This document shows positions 1-6,533 of a stretch of DNA of 10,417 nucleotides, piece after piece. Source of the DNA: Verrucomicrobiia bacterium (GTDB taxonomy: Bacteria; Verrucomicrobiota; Verrucomicrobiia; Opitutales; Opitutaceae); NCBI GenBank assembly GCA_030424825.1, contig JAUHWE010000108.1:1-10417 (forward strand). Direction: 5' to 3'. Each line of letters starts with the position of its first letter. The stretch's first letter is position 1. A program made the position numbers and the translations under genes. The notes below the pieces were generated by a model, which was not told the DNA's origin, ran no database searches, and saw only the letters and a program-made list of their open reading frames with translations.

Positions 1-384
1 GTATGCAAACCTTTCAGTCCTAAGGAATTGATGTTGAGGGTTTTAGCTATTCTCAAGAGAGGAGTGGATGAAGAGGGGAGTCCAAATGTTCTTGATGTAA
101 ACGGCATCAGGCTCGATGTGGAGCATCATAGTGTTCACGTTCAAGAGAAACCAGTCGAGCTGACAGCGACCGAATTCCGACTGCTGCGGCTCTTAATGCT
201 AGAACGCGGCAAAGTTCAGACTCGGGAAACGTTACTCCAGAAGGTTTGGAACTACGAGAACGACATGGAAACGCGTACCGTGGATACACATATGAGAAGG
301 TTGCGGGAAAAGCTGGGCGACGAAGGTTCTTGGCTTGAGACCGTGAGAGGAGTGGGGTATCGGATGATTGAAAACCGGTCGTAG
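1..384 (+). CDS. phoB: OmpR/PhoB-family response regulator, C-terminal part (5' truncated by window edge)
   Basis: The reading frame is open to base 1 and gives 127 visible residues, so the gene starts upstream. Visible residues 1-10 (V-C-K-P-F-S-P-K-E-L) are the end of a receiver domain. The K-P-F motif holds the conserved lysine of CheY-like receivers, so the TTG at base 28 is not the real start. After a short linker comes a winged-helix DNA-binding domain of OmpR/PhoB type (about residues 28-127): T-A-T-E-F at 55-59, the recognition helix around V-D-T-H-M-R-R-L-R (94-102), and the closing wing R-G-V-G-Y-R (116-121). The phosphoacceptor aspartate lies outside the window. The histidine kinase gene starts 16 bases downstream, so the two form a cognate pair. 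The protein should bind DNA as a dimer once phosphorylated. PhoB is the best family guess because the partner kinase is PhoR-like, but no pst or phoU gene is visible to confirm a phosphate role. Confidence 0.9.
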   Translation, partial: VCKPFSPKELMLRVLAILKRGVDEEGSPNVLDVNGIRLDVEHHSVHVQEKPVELTATEFRLLRLLMLERGKVQTRETLLQKVWNYENDMETRTVDTHMRRLREKLGDEGSWLETVRGVGYRMIENRS

Positions 385-400
385 CCGGCTTTGATCACTG

Positions 401-1696
401 ATGTCCTATTTTCTGTTAGCCGTCACCGCTATCGTTGCGGGTCTATACGCGTCGAGATACTACAAGCAGAAGCGTGCGATAAGGCTGCTTTCGGAATCTT
501 TGGCCACTCGGACCTCAATACTTACTCATTCGAGCGAATTTCGGGGAACGAGCCGAAACTGGATGGAGCTCATCGGGGAGCTGAATCGGCTGATTGCGGA
601 AATTGACCGGTTAGATAAGCAAAGCTCAGATCGGTTGAGGCAGATAGAGACAACGCTTGGAAACTTGCAAGAAGGGGTTCTTATTATCGATCGAGACAAT
701 TATATCCTGTTGGTGAATAAGGCCTTGCAAAAGGATTTCCCCGTCCTGAGCGATAGTGTGGGAAAGCGAGTGGAAAGTGGGCTCCATAGTTCTGAATTCC
801 TCGGTTTCATTCGTGAGGTGAAGCGTGTAGGAGGGGGCATTGGTAAGGAAATCGTTTTTTCCGAACCGAATGGCGAGGTTTGGATGGAGGTTTCCGCAGC
901 TCGATTAGAAGCAGCTGAAGAGGCGAAAACGCCTTGGTACCTATTTGTTCTGCACAATATTACGAAACTCAAGGTACTCGAGAGCATGCGAAAGCAGTTT
1001 GTCGCAAATGCTTCCCATGAATTGAAAACCCCCGTTTCCGTAATTAAAGGCTATGCGGAAACGCTGGTCGCTGACCATGCGAACATGGAGGAAGAAGACC
1101 GTCATCGCTTTCTCAATGTGATACACCGCCATTCCGAGCGACTTGCATTGCTTATCAATGACTTACTGAGCCTGTCACGATTGGAGAATGAATCGCCTTC
1201 GCTGGAGTTATCGGCGGTCGACGTCGCCGAATGGCTTCGAGAAATGTCTTTGGAATACCGGCAAAGCTTGAGCTCAGAGGGGAGAGAATTGATTTTGAAA
1301 CTGCCGGAACAGGGGGTAGTTCTGCTTCGGTTTGACGTTCTGAAAATTCGCCAAGTCCTCGATAATCTCATTGAAAACGCCAAAAAATATTCGCCAGCGG
1401 AAGGGAAAATAGGGATAGGGTGCGTTGTTGTGGGAGATATGATCGAGATATGGGTCGAGGATGAAGGTCCGGGAGTTCCGAAGGGTGACGTTTCCCGAAT
1501 CTTCGAGCGCTTCTACCGAGTCGACAAAGGGCGGTCTAGGGACACGGGAGGAACGGGGCTTGGGCTGAGTATTGTGAAACACATTATTGATTGGCATAAT
1601 GGTAGAGTTTGGGCGGAAAACGTTGAAGGAAAGGGACTTCGGATTTCGTTCCGCTTGCCGATGACTGAGAGAAAGGTCACAGCGGAGGCGATCTAG
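401..1696 (+). CDS. phoR: PhoR-like membrane sensor histidine kinase
   Basis: This 431-residue kinase would autophosphorylate and pass phosphate to the upstream regulator. Order of parts: one N-terminal membrane helix (about 2-20) followed by basic residues (Y-K-Q-K-R); a helical linker; a PAS-like domain (about 82-190, with E-G-V-L-I-I-D near 91-97); the dimerisation and phosphoacceptor domain with H-box S-H-E-L-K-T-P (His206); and the ATPase domain with N-box D-N-L-I-E-N (321-326), G1 box D-E-G-P-G (354-358), F-box around I-F-E-R-F-Y (367-372) and G2 box G-G-T-G-L-G-L (383-389). All catalytic motifs look intact. Length and order match PhoR, with one N-terminal helix and no large periplasmic sensor; E. 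coli PhoR is also about 431 aa. The ATG at 401 is chosen because an in-frame TGA sits at 392-394, and no Shine-Dalgarno sequence precedes it. The stop codon abuts the trmB ATG. The phosphate role is inferred from architecture. Confidence 0.9.
   Translation: MSYFLLAVTAIVAGLYASRYYKQKRAIRLLSESLATRTSILTHSSEFRGTSRNWMELIGELNRLIAEIDRLDKQSSDRLRQIETTLGNLQEGVLIIDRDNYILLVNKALQKDFPVLSDSVGKRVESGLHSSEFLGFIREVKRVGGGIGKEIVFSEPNGEVWMEVSAARLEAAEEAKTPWYLFVLHNITKLKVLESMRKQFVANASHELKTPVSVIKGYAETLVADHANMEEEDRHRFLNVIHRHSERLALLINDLLSLSRLENESPSLELSAVDVAEWLREMSLEYRQSLSSEGRELILKLPEQGVVLLRFDVLKIRQVLDNLIENAKKYSPAEGKIGIGCVVVGDMIEIWVEDEGPGVPKGDVSRIFERFYRVDKGRSRDTGGTGLGLSIVKHIIDWHNGRVWAENVEGKGLRISFRLPMTERKVTAEAI
1684..1688 (+). 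promoter_or_regulatory. Shine-Dalgarno sequence for trmB
   Basis: GGAGG lies eight bases before the trmB ATG, inside the last codons of the kinase gene. It supports the ATG at 1697 as the start. It is the only textbook Shine-Dalgarno site I see before any gene start in the window. Confidence 0.65.
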
Positions 1697-2317
1697 ATGA
1701 CCGTGGAGGAAGGAACGATTGAGGGAATCGGAGAACGTTACCAAGCGCATCTGCGGCAGGTGGAGGAGCGTAGGAACCGATTAAACCAAGAGTTGAAGAC
1801 TAGCCTCACTGGGATCTCCAAGATTGTTTTGGAAATCGGCTGCGGGCATGGACATTGGCTGACGGATTTTGCGGCTGCCCATGAGGATCGATTCTGCATG
1901 GGAATCGACCTGATTGGCAACCGGATCGAGCGGGCTAAACGAAAAGTGGGAAGGGCTGGGCTGAAAAATGCGCTCTTTTTGAAGGCGGAAGCCACGGAGC
2001 TTCTAGAGCAGTTGCCGCGAGGCGTAGGCATTCAGTCGGTGTTCGTCCTGTTTCCCGATCCTTGGCCGAAGAAACGGCACTGGAAGAACCGTATTATGAA
2101 CCCGGACTTTCTCGATCGCCTCTCGGATCGGTGTGTAAAAGGGGCAAAGCTTCATTTTCGAACCGACCATACCGAGTATTTCGAATGGGCTTCGAAAGTC
2201 GCCGCGTCTGCGGAAAAGTGGAAACGAGCGTCCGATGCCTCGTGGCCTTTTGAGCGTGAAACCGTTTTCCAGTCGAAAGCGGATAGCTTCCAATCACTCA
2301 TTCTCGAAAAGCAGTAG
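1697..2317 (+). CDS. trmB: tRNA (guanine-N7-)-methyltransferase TrmB
   Basis: TrmB uses S-adenosylmethionine to methylate N7 of guanine 46 in the variable loop of tRNAs. The 206 residues carry the Rossmann-type cofactor site V-L-E-I-G-C-G-H-G (44-52) with M-G-I-D-L (68-72) after it. They also carry the family signature F-P-D-P-W-P-K-K-R-H (119-128), whose aspartate is in the active-site loop, and then F-R-T-D-H-T-E-Y (154-161). The C-terminal motif that is usually T-x-[F/Y]-E reads T-V-F-Q (189-192) here, so the glutamate is replaced by glutamine. The length is a little below many homologues (about 210-240). The start abuts the kinase stop (TAGATG) and has a good ribosome site, so it is probably co-transcribed with the two-component genes. 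The function is housekeeping and unrelated to phosphate sensing as far as known. Confidence 0.93.
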   Translation: MTVEEGTIEGIGERYQAHLRQVEERRNRLNQELKTSLTGISKIVLEIGCGHGHWLTDFAAAHEDRFCMGIDLIGNRIERAKRKVGRAGLKNALFLKAEATELLEQLPRGVGIQSVFVLFPDPWPKKRHWKNRIMNPDFLDRLSDRCVKGAKLHFRTDHTEYFEWASKVAASAEKWKRASDASWPFERETVFQSKADSFQSLILEKQ

Positions 2318-2342
2318 TCTCCAGCTTCCGAAGGGTATCGAT

Positions 2343-2549
2343 TCAGCTGTAAGCGATGAGCGCCACTATTTGGACAGCAATTGCGAGTACAAGCAGGACA
2401 AAGCCAAAAAGATAGAACATGTCGAACGCTCTTCGTTTGAAAAGGGAAGGGTCCTTTGGTCTCAGGGTAGACGCATGAGTTGCGGACTTTGCTGCCCGTT
2501 GAGTGTCTTTTACCTCGAAGATTGCGTCCGATAAGTCTCGCTTTGCCAT
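2343..2549 (-). CDS. Hypothetical small single-span membrane protein (tail-anchored type)
   Basis: I do not recognise this 68-residue protein. It reads on the - strand from an ATG at 2549-2547 to a stop at 2343. The first 40 residues are polar and charged and end in a basic cluster (F-K-R-R, 37-40). Residues 44-67 are almost entirely hydrophobic and reach the C-terminus. That is the shape of a tail-anchored protein with its N-terminus in the cytoplasm. It fills most of an otherwise empty stretch, converges with trmB (25 bases apart) and diverges from the atp operon. No Shine-Dalgarno site precedes it, as for most genes here. A + strand frame across the same bases (to 2534) starts inside trmB and has no family-like features, so the - strand reading is preferred. 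It is not an AtpI/AtpZ protein by anything I can see: those have at least two spans. Confidence 0.5.
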   Translation of the reverse strand: MAKRDLSDAIFEVKDTQRAAKSATHASTLRPKDPSLFKRRAFDMFYLFGFVLLVLAIAVQIVALIAYS

Positions 2550-2611
2550 ATTTTGAAAGTCGTTTGAATCGAGGCGGCTGAATGAAAAACCGCTTTCGCT
2601 ATTAGCTACCG

Positions 2612-2660
2612 TTGTAAAACAGATGTGATTTTCTACAATTCAAATCATATCGATTAGAAT
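2612..2660 (+). promoter_or_regulatory. Candidate sigma70-type promoters for the atp operon
   Basis: Two overlapping candidates face atpB. The first is TTGTAA (2612-2617), a 16-base spacer, then TACAAT (2634-2639), which is 5/6 to the -10 consensus. The second is TCTACA (2632-2637), a 17-base spacer, then TAGAAT (2655-2660), also 5/6. Transcription would start near 2646 or 2667, leaving a leader of roughly 65-90 bases before atpB. This is from hexamer matching only. If the host uses a different main sigma consensus, as Bacteroidota do, these would not apply. Confidence 0.35.
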
Positions 2661-2663
2661 TGT
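2635..2663. repeat. Inverted repeat ACAATTC-N15-GAATTGT in the atp promoter region
   Basis: Two perfect 7-base arms (2635-2641 and 2657-2663) have their starts 22 bases apart, about two helical turns, and overlap both candidate -10 elements. That is the geometry of an operator for a dimeric regulator. It could also be chance in A/T-rich DNA. Confidence 0.35.
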
Positions 2664-2733
2664 GTTTAGAGAGTTGACGCACGCAAATCGATCTATCAAC
2701 AACACTTTTTCTTAAGGCCACTCTGCTATTAAG

Positions 2734-3594
2734 ATGCGATTCAAAAAAACAACATCAATCTTCCTTGCTCTAGCGAGTGTCCAAGCTGCATTGCCCTTGG
2801 CCAACGCTGCAGTTTCGCCGGCTCCGGAGAGCCTTTTCAGTGTTTTTGGATTGCCCATCACCAATAGCATGGTGACGAGCTGGGTCATTGTACTTCTTGT
2901 AATAATAGGAGTTCGGATGATGATCGGGGGACGTCCTCAGTTGATTCCCGGCCGCGGCCAGGCGATTATCGAGAATCTGCTGGTGGGACTCCGGGACATG
3001 ATCGAGCCCATCGTTGGCAAGAAGGCCGTCATGGCGACGCTTCCGTTTGTCCTTGGATTCTTCGTCTACATTCTAATTCAGAATTGGAGTGGGTTGCTAC
3101 CAGGGGTGGGAACCCTGGGGATGGGATATGAGGATGCGGACGGTCACTTCCACATCACACGTCCTTGGATTCGCCCAGCCAATGCTGACTGGAATGGGAC
3201 TATGGCTTTAGCGATTGTCGCAATGGTGGCTTGGGCCTACATCATTCTAAAGTATGCCGGTTTCAAAGCCCTCGTGGTCGACTTGTTCGGAAACAAAGCC
3301 GACAAGAAAGAAGTGGGTACCGCAATGTGGGTCATGCTCATTCCGATCTTTCTCTTTGTTGGTCTGATTGAGGTCGTCTCAATCGCTATCCGACCGCTGA
3401 CTTTGTCGGTGCGGCTTTTCGGGAATATTTTCGGGGGCGAGAATCTGCTTCATGGAATGAACTTCATCCCGGTTTTCTATTTTCTCGAGTTACTGGTGGG
3501 TATCGTCCAGGCACTCGTATTTGTGCTCCTCTTTAGCGTATACATCGGTTTGATCTGCAATCACGACGACGGACATGAACATGCCGAGCACTAA
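2734..3594 (+). CDS. atpB: ATP synthase Fo subunit a
   Basis: Subunit a forms the two proton half-channels beside the c-ring. The 286 residues include the family core V-R-L-F-G-N (226-231) with the essential arginine Arg227 (Arg210 in E. coli), preceded by I-R-P-L-T-L-S, and G-I-V-Q-A-L (256-261) with the glutamine matching E. coli Gln252. About five to six membrane spans can be seen (near 47-63, 100-116, 155-173, 197-220, 225-240 and 245-275). The first 25 residues look like a Sec signal peptide: R-F-K-K, a hydrophobic stretch, then an A-N-A-type cleavage site near 24-26. That predicts a processed N-terminus in the periplasm. The tail is rich in His, Asp and Glu (277-286). The ATG at 2734 is the only start that keeps this segment, and no Shine-Dalgarno site precedes it. 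It is the first gene of the atp operon, with no atpI ahead of it. Confidence 0.96.
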   Translation: MRFKKTTSIFLALASVQAALPLANAAVSPAPESLFSVFGLPITNSMVTSWVIVLLVIIGVRMMIGGRPQLIPGRGQAIIENLLVGLRDMIEPIVGKKAVMATLPFVLGFFVYILIQNWSGLLPGVGTLGMGYEDADGHFHITRPWIRPANADWNGTMALAIVAMVAWAYIILKYAGFKALVVDLFGNKADKKEVGTAMWVMLIPIFLFVGLIEVVSIAIRPLTLSVRLFGNIFGGENLLHGMNFIPVFYFLELLVGIVQALVFVLLFSVYIGLICNHDDGHEHAEH

Positions 3595-3602
3595 CCAATT
3601 TT

Positions 3603-3638
3603 GCGACTCGGGACCATGCACAAAGTGTGGGCGATCGC
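3603..3638 (+). promoter_or_regulatory. Imperfect hairpin in the atpB-atpE leader
   Basis: Four short helices stack into one interrupted stem: GCGA (3603-3606) with TCGC (3635-3638), TCG (3608-3610) with CGA (3632-3634), CCA (3614-3616) with TGG (3628-3630), and CAC (3619-3621) with GTG (3625-3627) around an AAA loop. It is followed by about 30 unpaired A-rich bases up to the atpE ATG and no T-run, so it is more likely a processing or stability element than a terminator. Confidence 0.4.
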
Positions 3639-3656
3639 ATCAAAACTAAAAGATAA

Positions 3657-3878
<222 letters not shown>

Positions 3879-3888
3879 ATTCACTTTT

Positions 3889-3917
3889 GGTGGGTCATCC
3901 GAATGGGATGGCTCACC
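3889..3917 (+). terminator. Strong hairpin between atpE and atpF (attenuator or mRNA-stabilising element)
   Basis: The arms GGTGGGTCATCC (3889-3900) and GGATGGCTCACC (3906-3917) pair over all 12 positions in RNA, with two G-U wobbles and a five-base loop (GAATG). The stem starts 11 bases after the atpE stop. A short pyrimidine run (TTCTTT) follows, so it could end some transcripts, but the run is poor and the operon continues. Protecting the 3' end of the atpE message is an equally good reading. Confidence 0.7.
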
Positions 3918-3941
3918 TTCTTTGATACTTTAAATTAAATC

Positions 3942-4505
3942 ATGATCGACCTCATTACAGTAATAGCTGCCGCAGACCCGCATGCCGCTGCTGAATCTGC
4001 CGGCCTCGTTGAGAAGTTTGGCATACATGTTGGGCACATCGTGATGCAGGTGATCAGCTTCTCGATTCTTGCATACGTGCTTTACCGGTTTGCCTTCAAG
4101 CCGGTCCTTGTGACTCTTGATGATCGCAACAAGCAGATCGCCGACGGACTGAAGTACGCTGAAGAGATGCAGGTTAAGCTGGCCGAGGCCGAGGCTGAGC
4201 ACAAAGAAATCATTCAAAAGGCGTCGCAAGAAGCGCAACAGATTGTGAATGAAGCGAGATCAGTGGCCGAGGAAAAGATCTCAAAGTCATCGCAGGACGC
4301 CGTAGCCCGTGCGGAAGAGATTATCACAAAAGCGGAGCAGCAGATAGAATTGGACCGCAAGAAAATGCTGTCTGAAGCGAGAAGCGAGATCGCTCGTCTC
4401 GTCGTGTCGACAACAAGCAAAGTCCTCGCCAAGGAGTTGTCAGCCGAAGACCGAAATCGCTTTTCCGAGTCAGCGAGCTCTCAATTGGTCGAGAGTAGCA
4501 ACTAG
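3942..4505 (+). CDS. atpF: ATP synthase Fo subunit b (peripheral stalk)
   Basis: Subunit b anchors the stator and holds F1 through delta. The 187 residues start with a short hydrophobic, Ala/His-rich segment (1-25). One membrane helix follows (about 28-50), and then the family junction F-K-P-V-L-V-T-L-D-D-R (52-62). From about residue 62 to 165 the sequence is a long, heptad-like, highly charged helix (many A-E, K-A and E-A pairs), the coiled-coil stalk. The C-terminal part (about 148-187) matches the delta-binding end. Only one b gene is present, so a b2 homodimer is expected rather than a b/b' pair. The first 11 residues could act as a weak signal peptide, but no clear cleavage site is seen. 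The gene starts 63 bases after atpE, just beyond the hairpin, with an A/T-rich leader and no Shine-Dalgarno site. Confidence 0.94.
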   Translation: MIDLITVIAAADPHAAAESAGLVEKFGIHVGHIVMQVISFSILAYVLYRFAFKPVLVTLDDRNKQIADGLKYAEEMQVKLAEAEAEHKEIIQKASQEAQQIVNEARSVAEEKISKSSQDAVARAEEIITKAEQQIELDRKKMLSEARSEIARLVVSTTSKVLAKELSAEDRNRFSESASSQLVESSN

Positions 4506-4519
4506 CTTTCTGAAATTTA

Positions 4520-4915
4520 ATGAAACAGGACCAGCAGATCAAAAAATTCGCCAAGCAACTACTACAGGTCAGCCTCGAAGGTGGGGTGGTTTCTGCAGAG
4601 CGGATCGATGGCGTCCTGAAGTCGCTGGCCAAGAATCCTCCTCGTCATCATATCGCGACTCTCAAGGCTTATTTAAAACTTGTGGAACGTGAAGTGGCTA
4701 AAGGTACCGCGATTGTTAACCACGCAGGTGAGCTCGGTTCTGAAGCGATTGCCGGTATTGTAAACCAGCTATCAGCGAAGTACGGGCGAACGATTACAGC
4801 GATCCTACGAGAAGACCCAAGCCTGATCGCAGGACTTCGGGTGGTCGTGGGATGCGATGTCTATGATGCCTCCATTGCCAGTTCCCTTGCTTCTCTTGAA
4901 GCCTCCCTCTCCTAA
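4520..4915 (+). CDS. atpH: ATP synthase F1 subunit delta, compact form
   Basis: Delta (OSCP) joins the top of F1 to subunit b. This protein has 131 residues, whereas most bacterial homologues have about 175-185. The C-terminal half fits well: V-A-K-G-T-A (54-59) leads into the region matching E. coli delta, including D-P-S-L-I-A-G-L-R-V-V-V-G (99-111) and a closing helix. The start (I-K-K-F-A-K-Q-L-L near 7-15) resembles helix 1, which binds the alpha N-terminus. By eye about 45 residues are missing between helix 2 and the last helices of the N-terminal bundle, so this is an internal shortening. A longer start is excluded because an in-frame TGA lies at 4511-4513, and I see no frameshift remnant in the short atpF-atpH gap. 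Compact delta subunits are known in some other bacteria, so it is probably functional. Confidence 0.88.
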   Translation: MKQDQQIKKFAKQLLQVSLEGGVVSAERIDGVLKSLAKNPPRHHIATLKAYLKLVEREVAKGTAIVNHAGELGSEAIAGIVNQLSAKYGRTITAILREDPSLIAGLRVVVGCDVYDASIASSLASLEASLS

Positions 4916-4952
4916 ATTTTCCTTCGAATCCATTTAATAAATACAGAAGATA

Positions 4953-6488
4953 ATGAGTTCCGTCATCGAACAGATTGAACAGCAGATTGCAAATCTCCAA
5001 ACGAAAACCGTTGCCACCAATACCGGCAAGATCTTGTCCGTCGGTGATGGCGTAGCGAAGATAGACGGACTTTCGGAGGTCATGTACAATGAAATGATCG
5101 AGTTCCCCGGAGGAACGATCGGAATCGCTTTAAATTTAGAGGAAGATGAAGTCGGTGCGGTCGTCCTAGGTGAATCGAATCACTTGAAAGAGGGCGATGA
5201 AGTCAAGTGTACCGGCACGCTTCTCTCGGTACCTGTAGGGAAGGGGATGCTTGGCCGAGTCGTTGACGCACTGGGTCGCCCTGTTGATGGTAAGGGAGCC
5301 ATCGATACGACGGAATCCTATCCCGTGGAGAAAATCGCTCCGGGTATCATTGAGCGTAAGTCTGTGGATCAGCCGCTCATGACAGGTATCCAGGCAATCG
5401 ATTCAATGATCCCAATTGGCCGTGGCCAGCGTGAGCTCATCATTGGAGACCGAGGAACCGGCAAGACAACGATCGCCATTGATACCATTATTAATCAGGC
5501 GAACATTAACAAAGTGGGCCTCGCTTCGGGTGATCCTGATTTCCGGCCGGTCTATTCTATCTATGTCGCGGTTGGTCAGAAAAATTCGAACGTAGCGCGT
5601 ACACTGGGTGTTCTAGAAGAAAAGGGCGCGCTGGAATACACGATTGTGGTTTCCGCCCCGGCTGCTGATTCCGCAGCAAACCAATACTTGGCGCCGTATA
5701 CAGGAGCCGCTCTGGGAGAATGGTTCATGGCAAACGGCCAGGATGCGTTGATTGTCTACGATGATCTCTCCAAGCACGCTGCCGCCTACCGCCAAATGTC
5801 TTTGATTCTCAAACGCCCTTCGGGTCGTGAAGCTTATCCGGGGGATGTATTCTACCTTCATTCACGGCTGCTCGAACGTTCGGCTCGGGTCAATGAAGAC
5901 AATGGCAACGGATCCCTAACAGCGCTTCCGATTATCGAAACCTTAGCGGGTGACCTTTCTGCTTATATCCCGACCAATGTAATTTCCATTACAGACGGGC
6001 AGATCTTTTTGGAAACAGATCTTTTTAACCAGGGTATCCGCCCGGCTGTTTCGGTAGGACTCTCCGTATCTCGGGTAGGATCTGCGGCGCAGATTAAGGC
6101 GACCAAGCAAGTTGCGGGTAAAATCAAACTTGAGCTGGCCCAGTTCCGTGAATTGGCGGCATTCGCCCAGTTTGGTTCCGACCTCGATGCCAAAACGCGG
6201 GCCCAGCTCGACCGGGGTGCCCGAATCGTAGAGCTTTTCAAGCAGCCCGCGTTCAATCCAATCGCGATCGAGCAGCAAGTGGGTGTGCTCTGGGCAATGC
6301 AGAATAATTATTTCGACGATATCGACGTATCCAAAATGGTTGCCGCTAGTGATTCCTTGCGGGACTATCTCGTATCCCGAAAAGAAGCGTTGCTCACTAG
6401 CATTCGAGAGAAAGCTAAAATCGACGATGATCTCTCAGGCCAGCTCAAGACCGCAGTAGACGAGTGGAAAAACAGTTTCCAAGCCTAG
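4953..6488 (+). CDS. atpA: ATP synthase F1 subunit alpha
   Basis: Alpha alternates with beta in the F1 hexamer and binds nucleotide at non-catalytic sites. The 511 residues show the short N-terminal helix that contacts delta (1-18), the beta-barrel (about 25-95), the P-loop G-D-R-G-T-G-K-T (165-172), V-Y-D-D-L-S-K-H (268-275) and the family signature region [11 protein letters not shown] (364-374). Arg374 is the arginine finger that reaches into the beta catalytic site. The signature usually has Asn or Asp at the fourth position; here it is Ser367. Between I-I-N-Q (179-182) and Y-V-A-V-G-Q-K (204-210) there is a loop about 10 residues longer than in E. coli, at the place where mitochondrial and alphaproteobacterial alpha subunits also carry an extension. 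No Shine-Dalgarno site precedes the start; the leader reads AGATAATG. Confidence 0.97.
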   Translation: MSSVIEQIEQQIANLQTKTVATNTGKILSVGDGVAKIDGLSEVMYNEMIEFPGGTIGIALNLEEDEVGAVVLGESNHLKEGDEVKCTGTLLSVPVGKGMLGRVVDALGRPVDGKGAIDTTESYPVEKIAPGIIERKSVDQPLMTGIQAIDSMIPIGRGQRELIIGDRGTGKTTIAIDTIINQANINKVGLASGDPDFRPVYSIYVAVGQKNSNVARTLGVLEEKGALEYTIVVSAPAADSAANQYLAPYTGAALGEWFMANGQDALIVYDDLSKHAAAYRQMSLILKRPSGREAYPGDVFYLHSRLLERSARVNEDNGNGSLTALPIIETLAGDLSAYIPTNVISITDGQIFLETDLFNQGIRPAVSVGLSVSRVGSAAQIKATKQVAGKIKLELAQFRELAAFAQFGSDLDAKTRAQLDRGARIVELFKQPAFNPIAIEQQVGVLWAMQNNYFDDIDVSKMVAASDSLRDYLVSRKEALLTSIREKAKIDDDLSGQLKTAVDEWKNSFQA

Positions 6489-6533
6489 CTGACTGCTGAA
6501 ACATTATTAAGCGACCATTAACGAATCTAGAGA

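Larger units (their letters stand above)
2550..2733. other. Divergent intergenic region upstream of atpB
   Basis: This 184-base, rather A/T-rich stretch separates the start of the small - strand gene from atpB. It holds two candidate promoters for the atp operon and an inverted repeat (listed separately). A TTGACG at 2674-2679 has no acceptable -10 partner. I see no gene in it. Confidence 0.7.

Noticed and set aside
2235..2534. A 99-codon + strand frame across the end of trmB and the gap
   Set aside because: It starts inside trmB in another frame, has no recognisable features, and overlaps the more protein-like - strand frame.
2674..2679. TTGACG as a -35 box for atpB
   Set aside because: No acceptable -10 hexamer lies 15-19 bases downstream.
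4506..4519. Lost N-terminal part of delta by frameshift in the atpF-atpH gap
   Set aside because: The gap is only 14 bases with an in-frame stop, and atpF reads normally to its end, so no remnant of a longer delta could be found.
6000..6026. Direct repeat of CAGATCTTTTT inside atpA
   Set aside because: The two copies are 16 bases apart, read in different frames, and encode the conserved Q-I-F-L-E-T-D-L-F segment, so this is coincidence within coding sequence.
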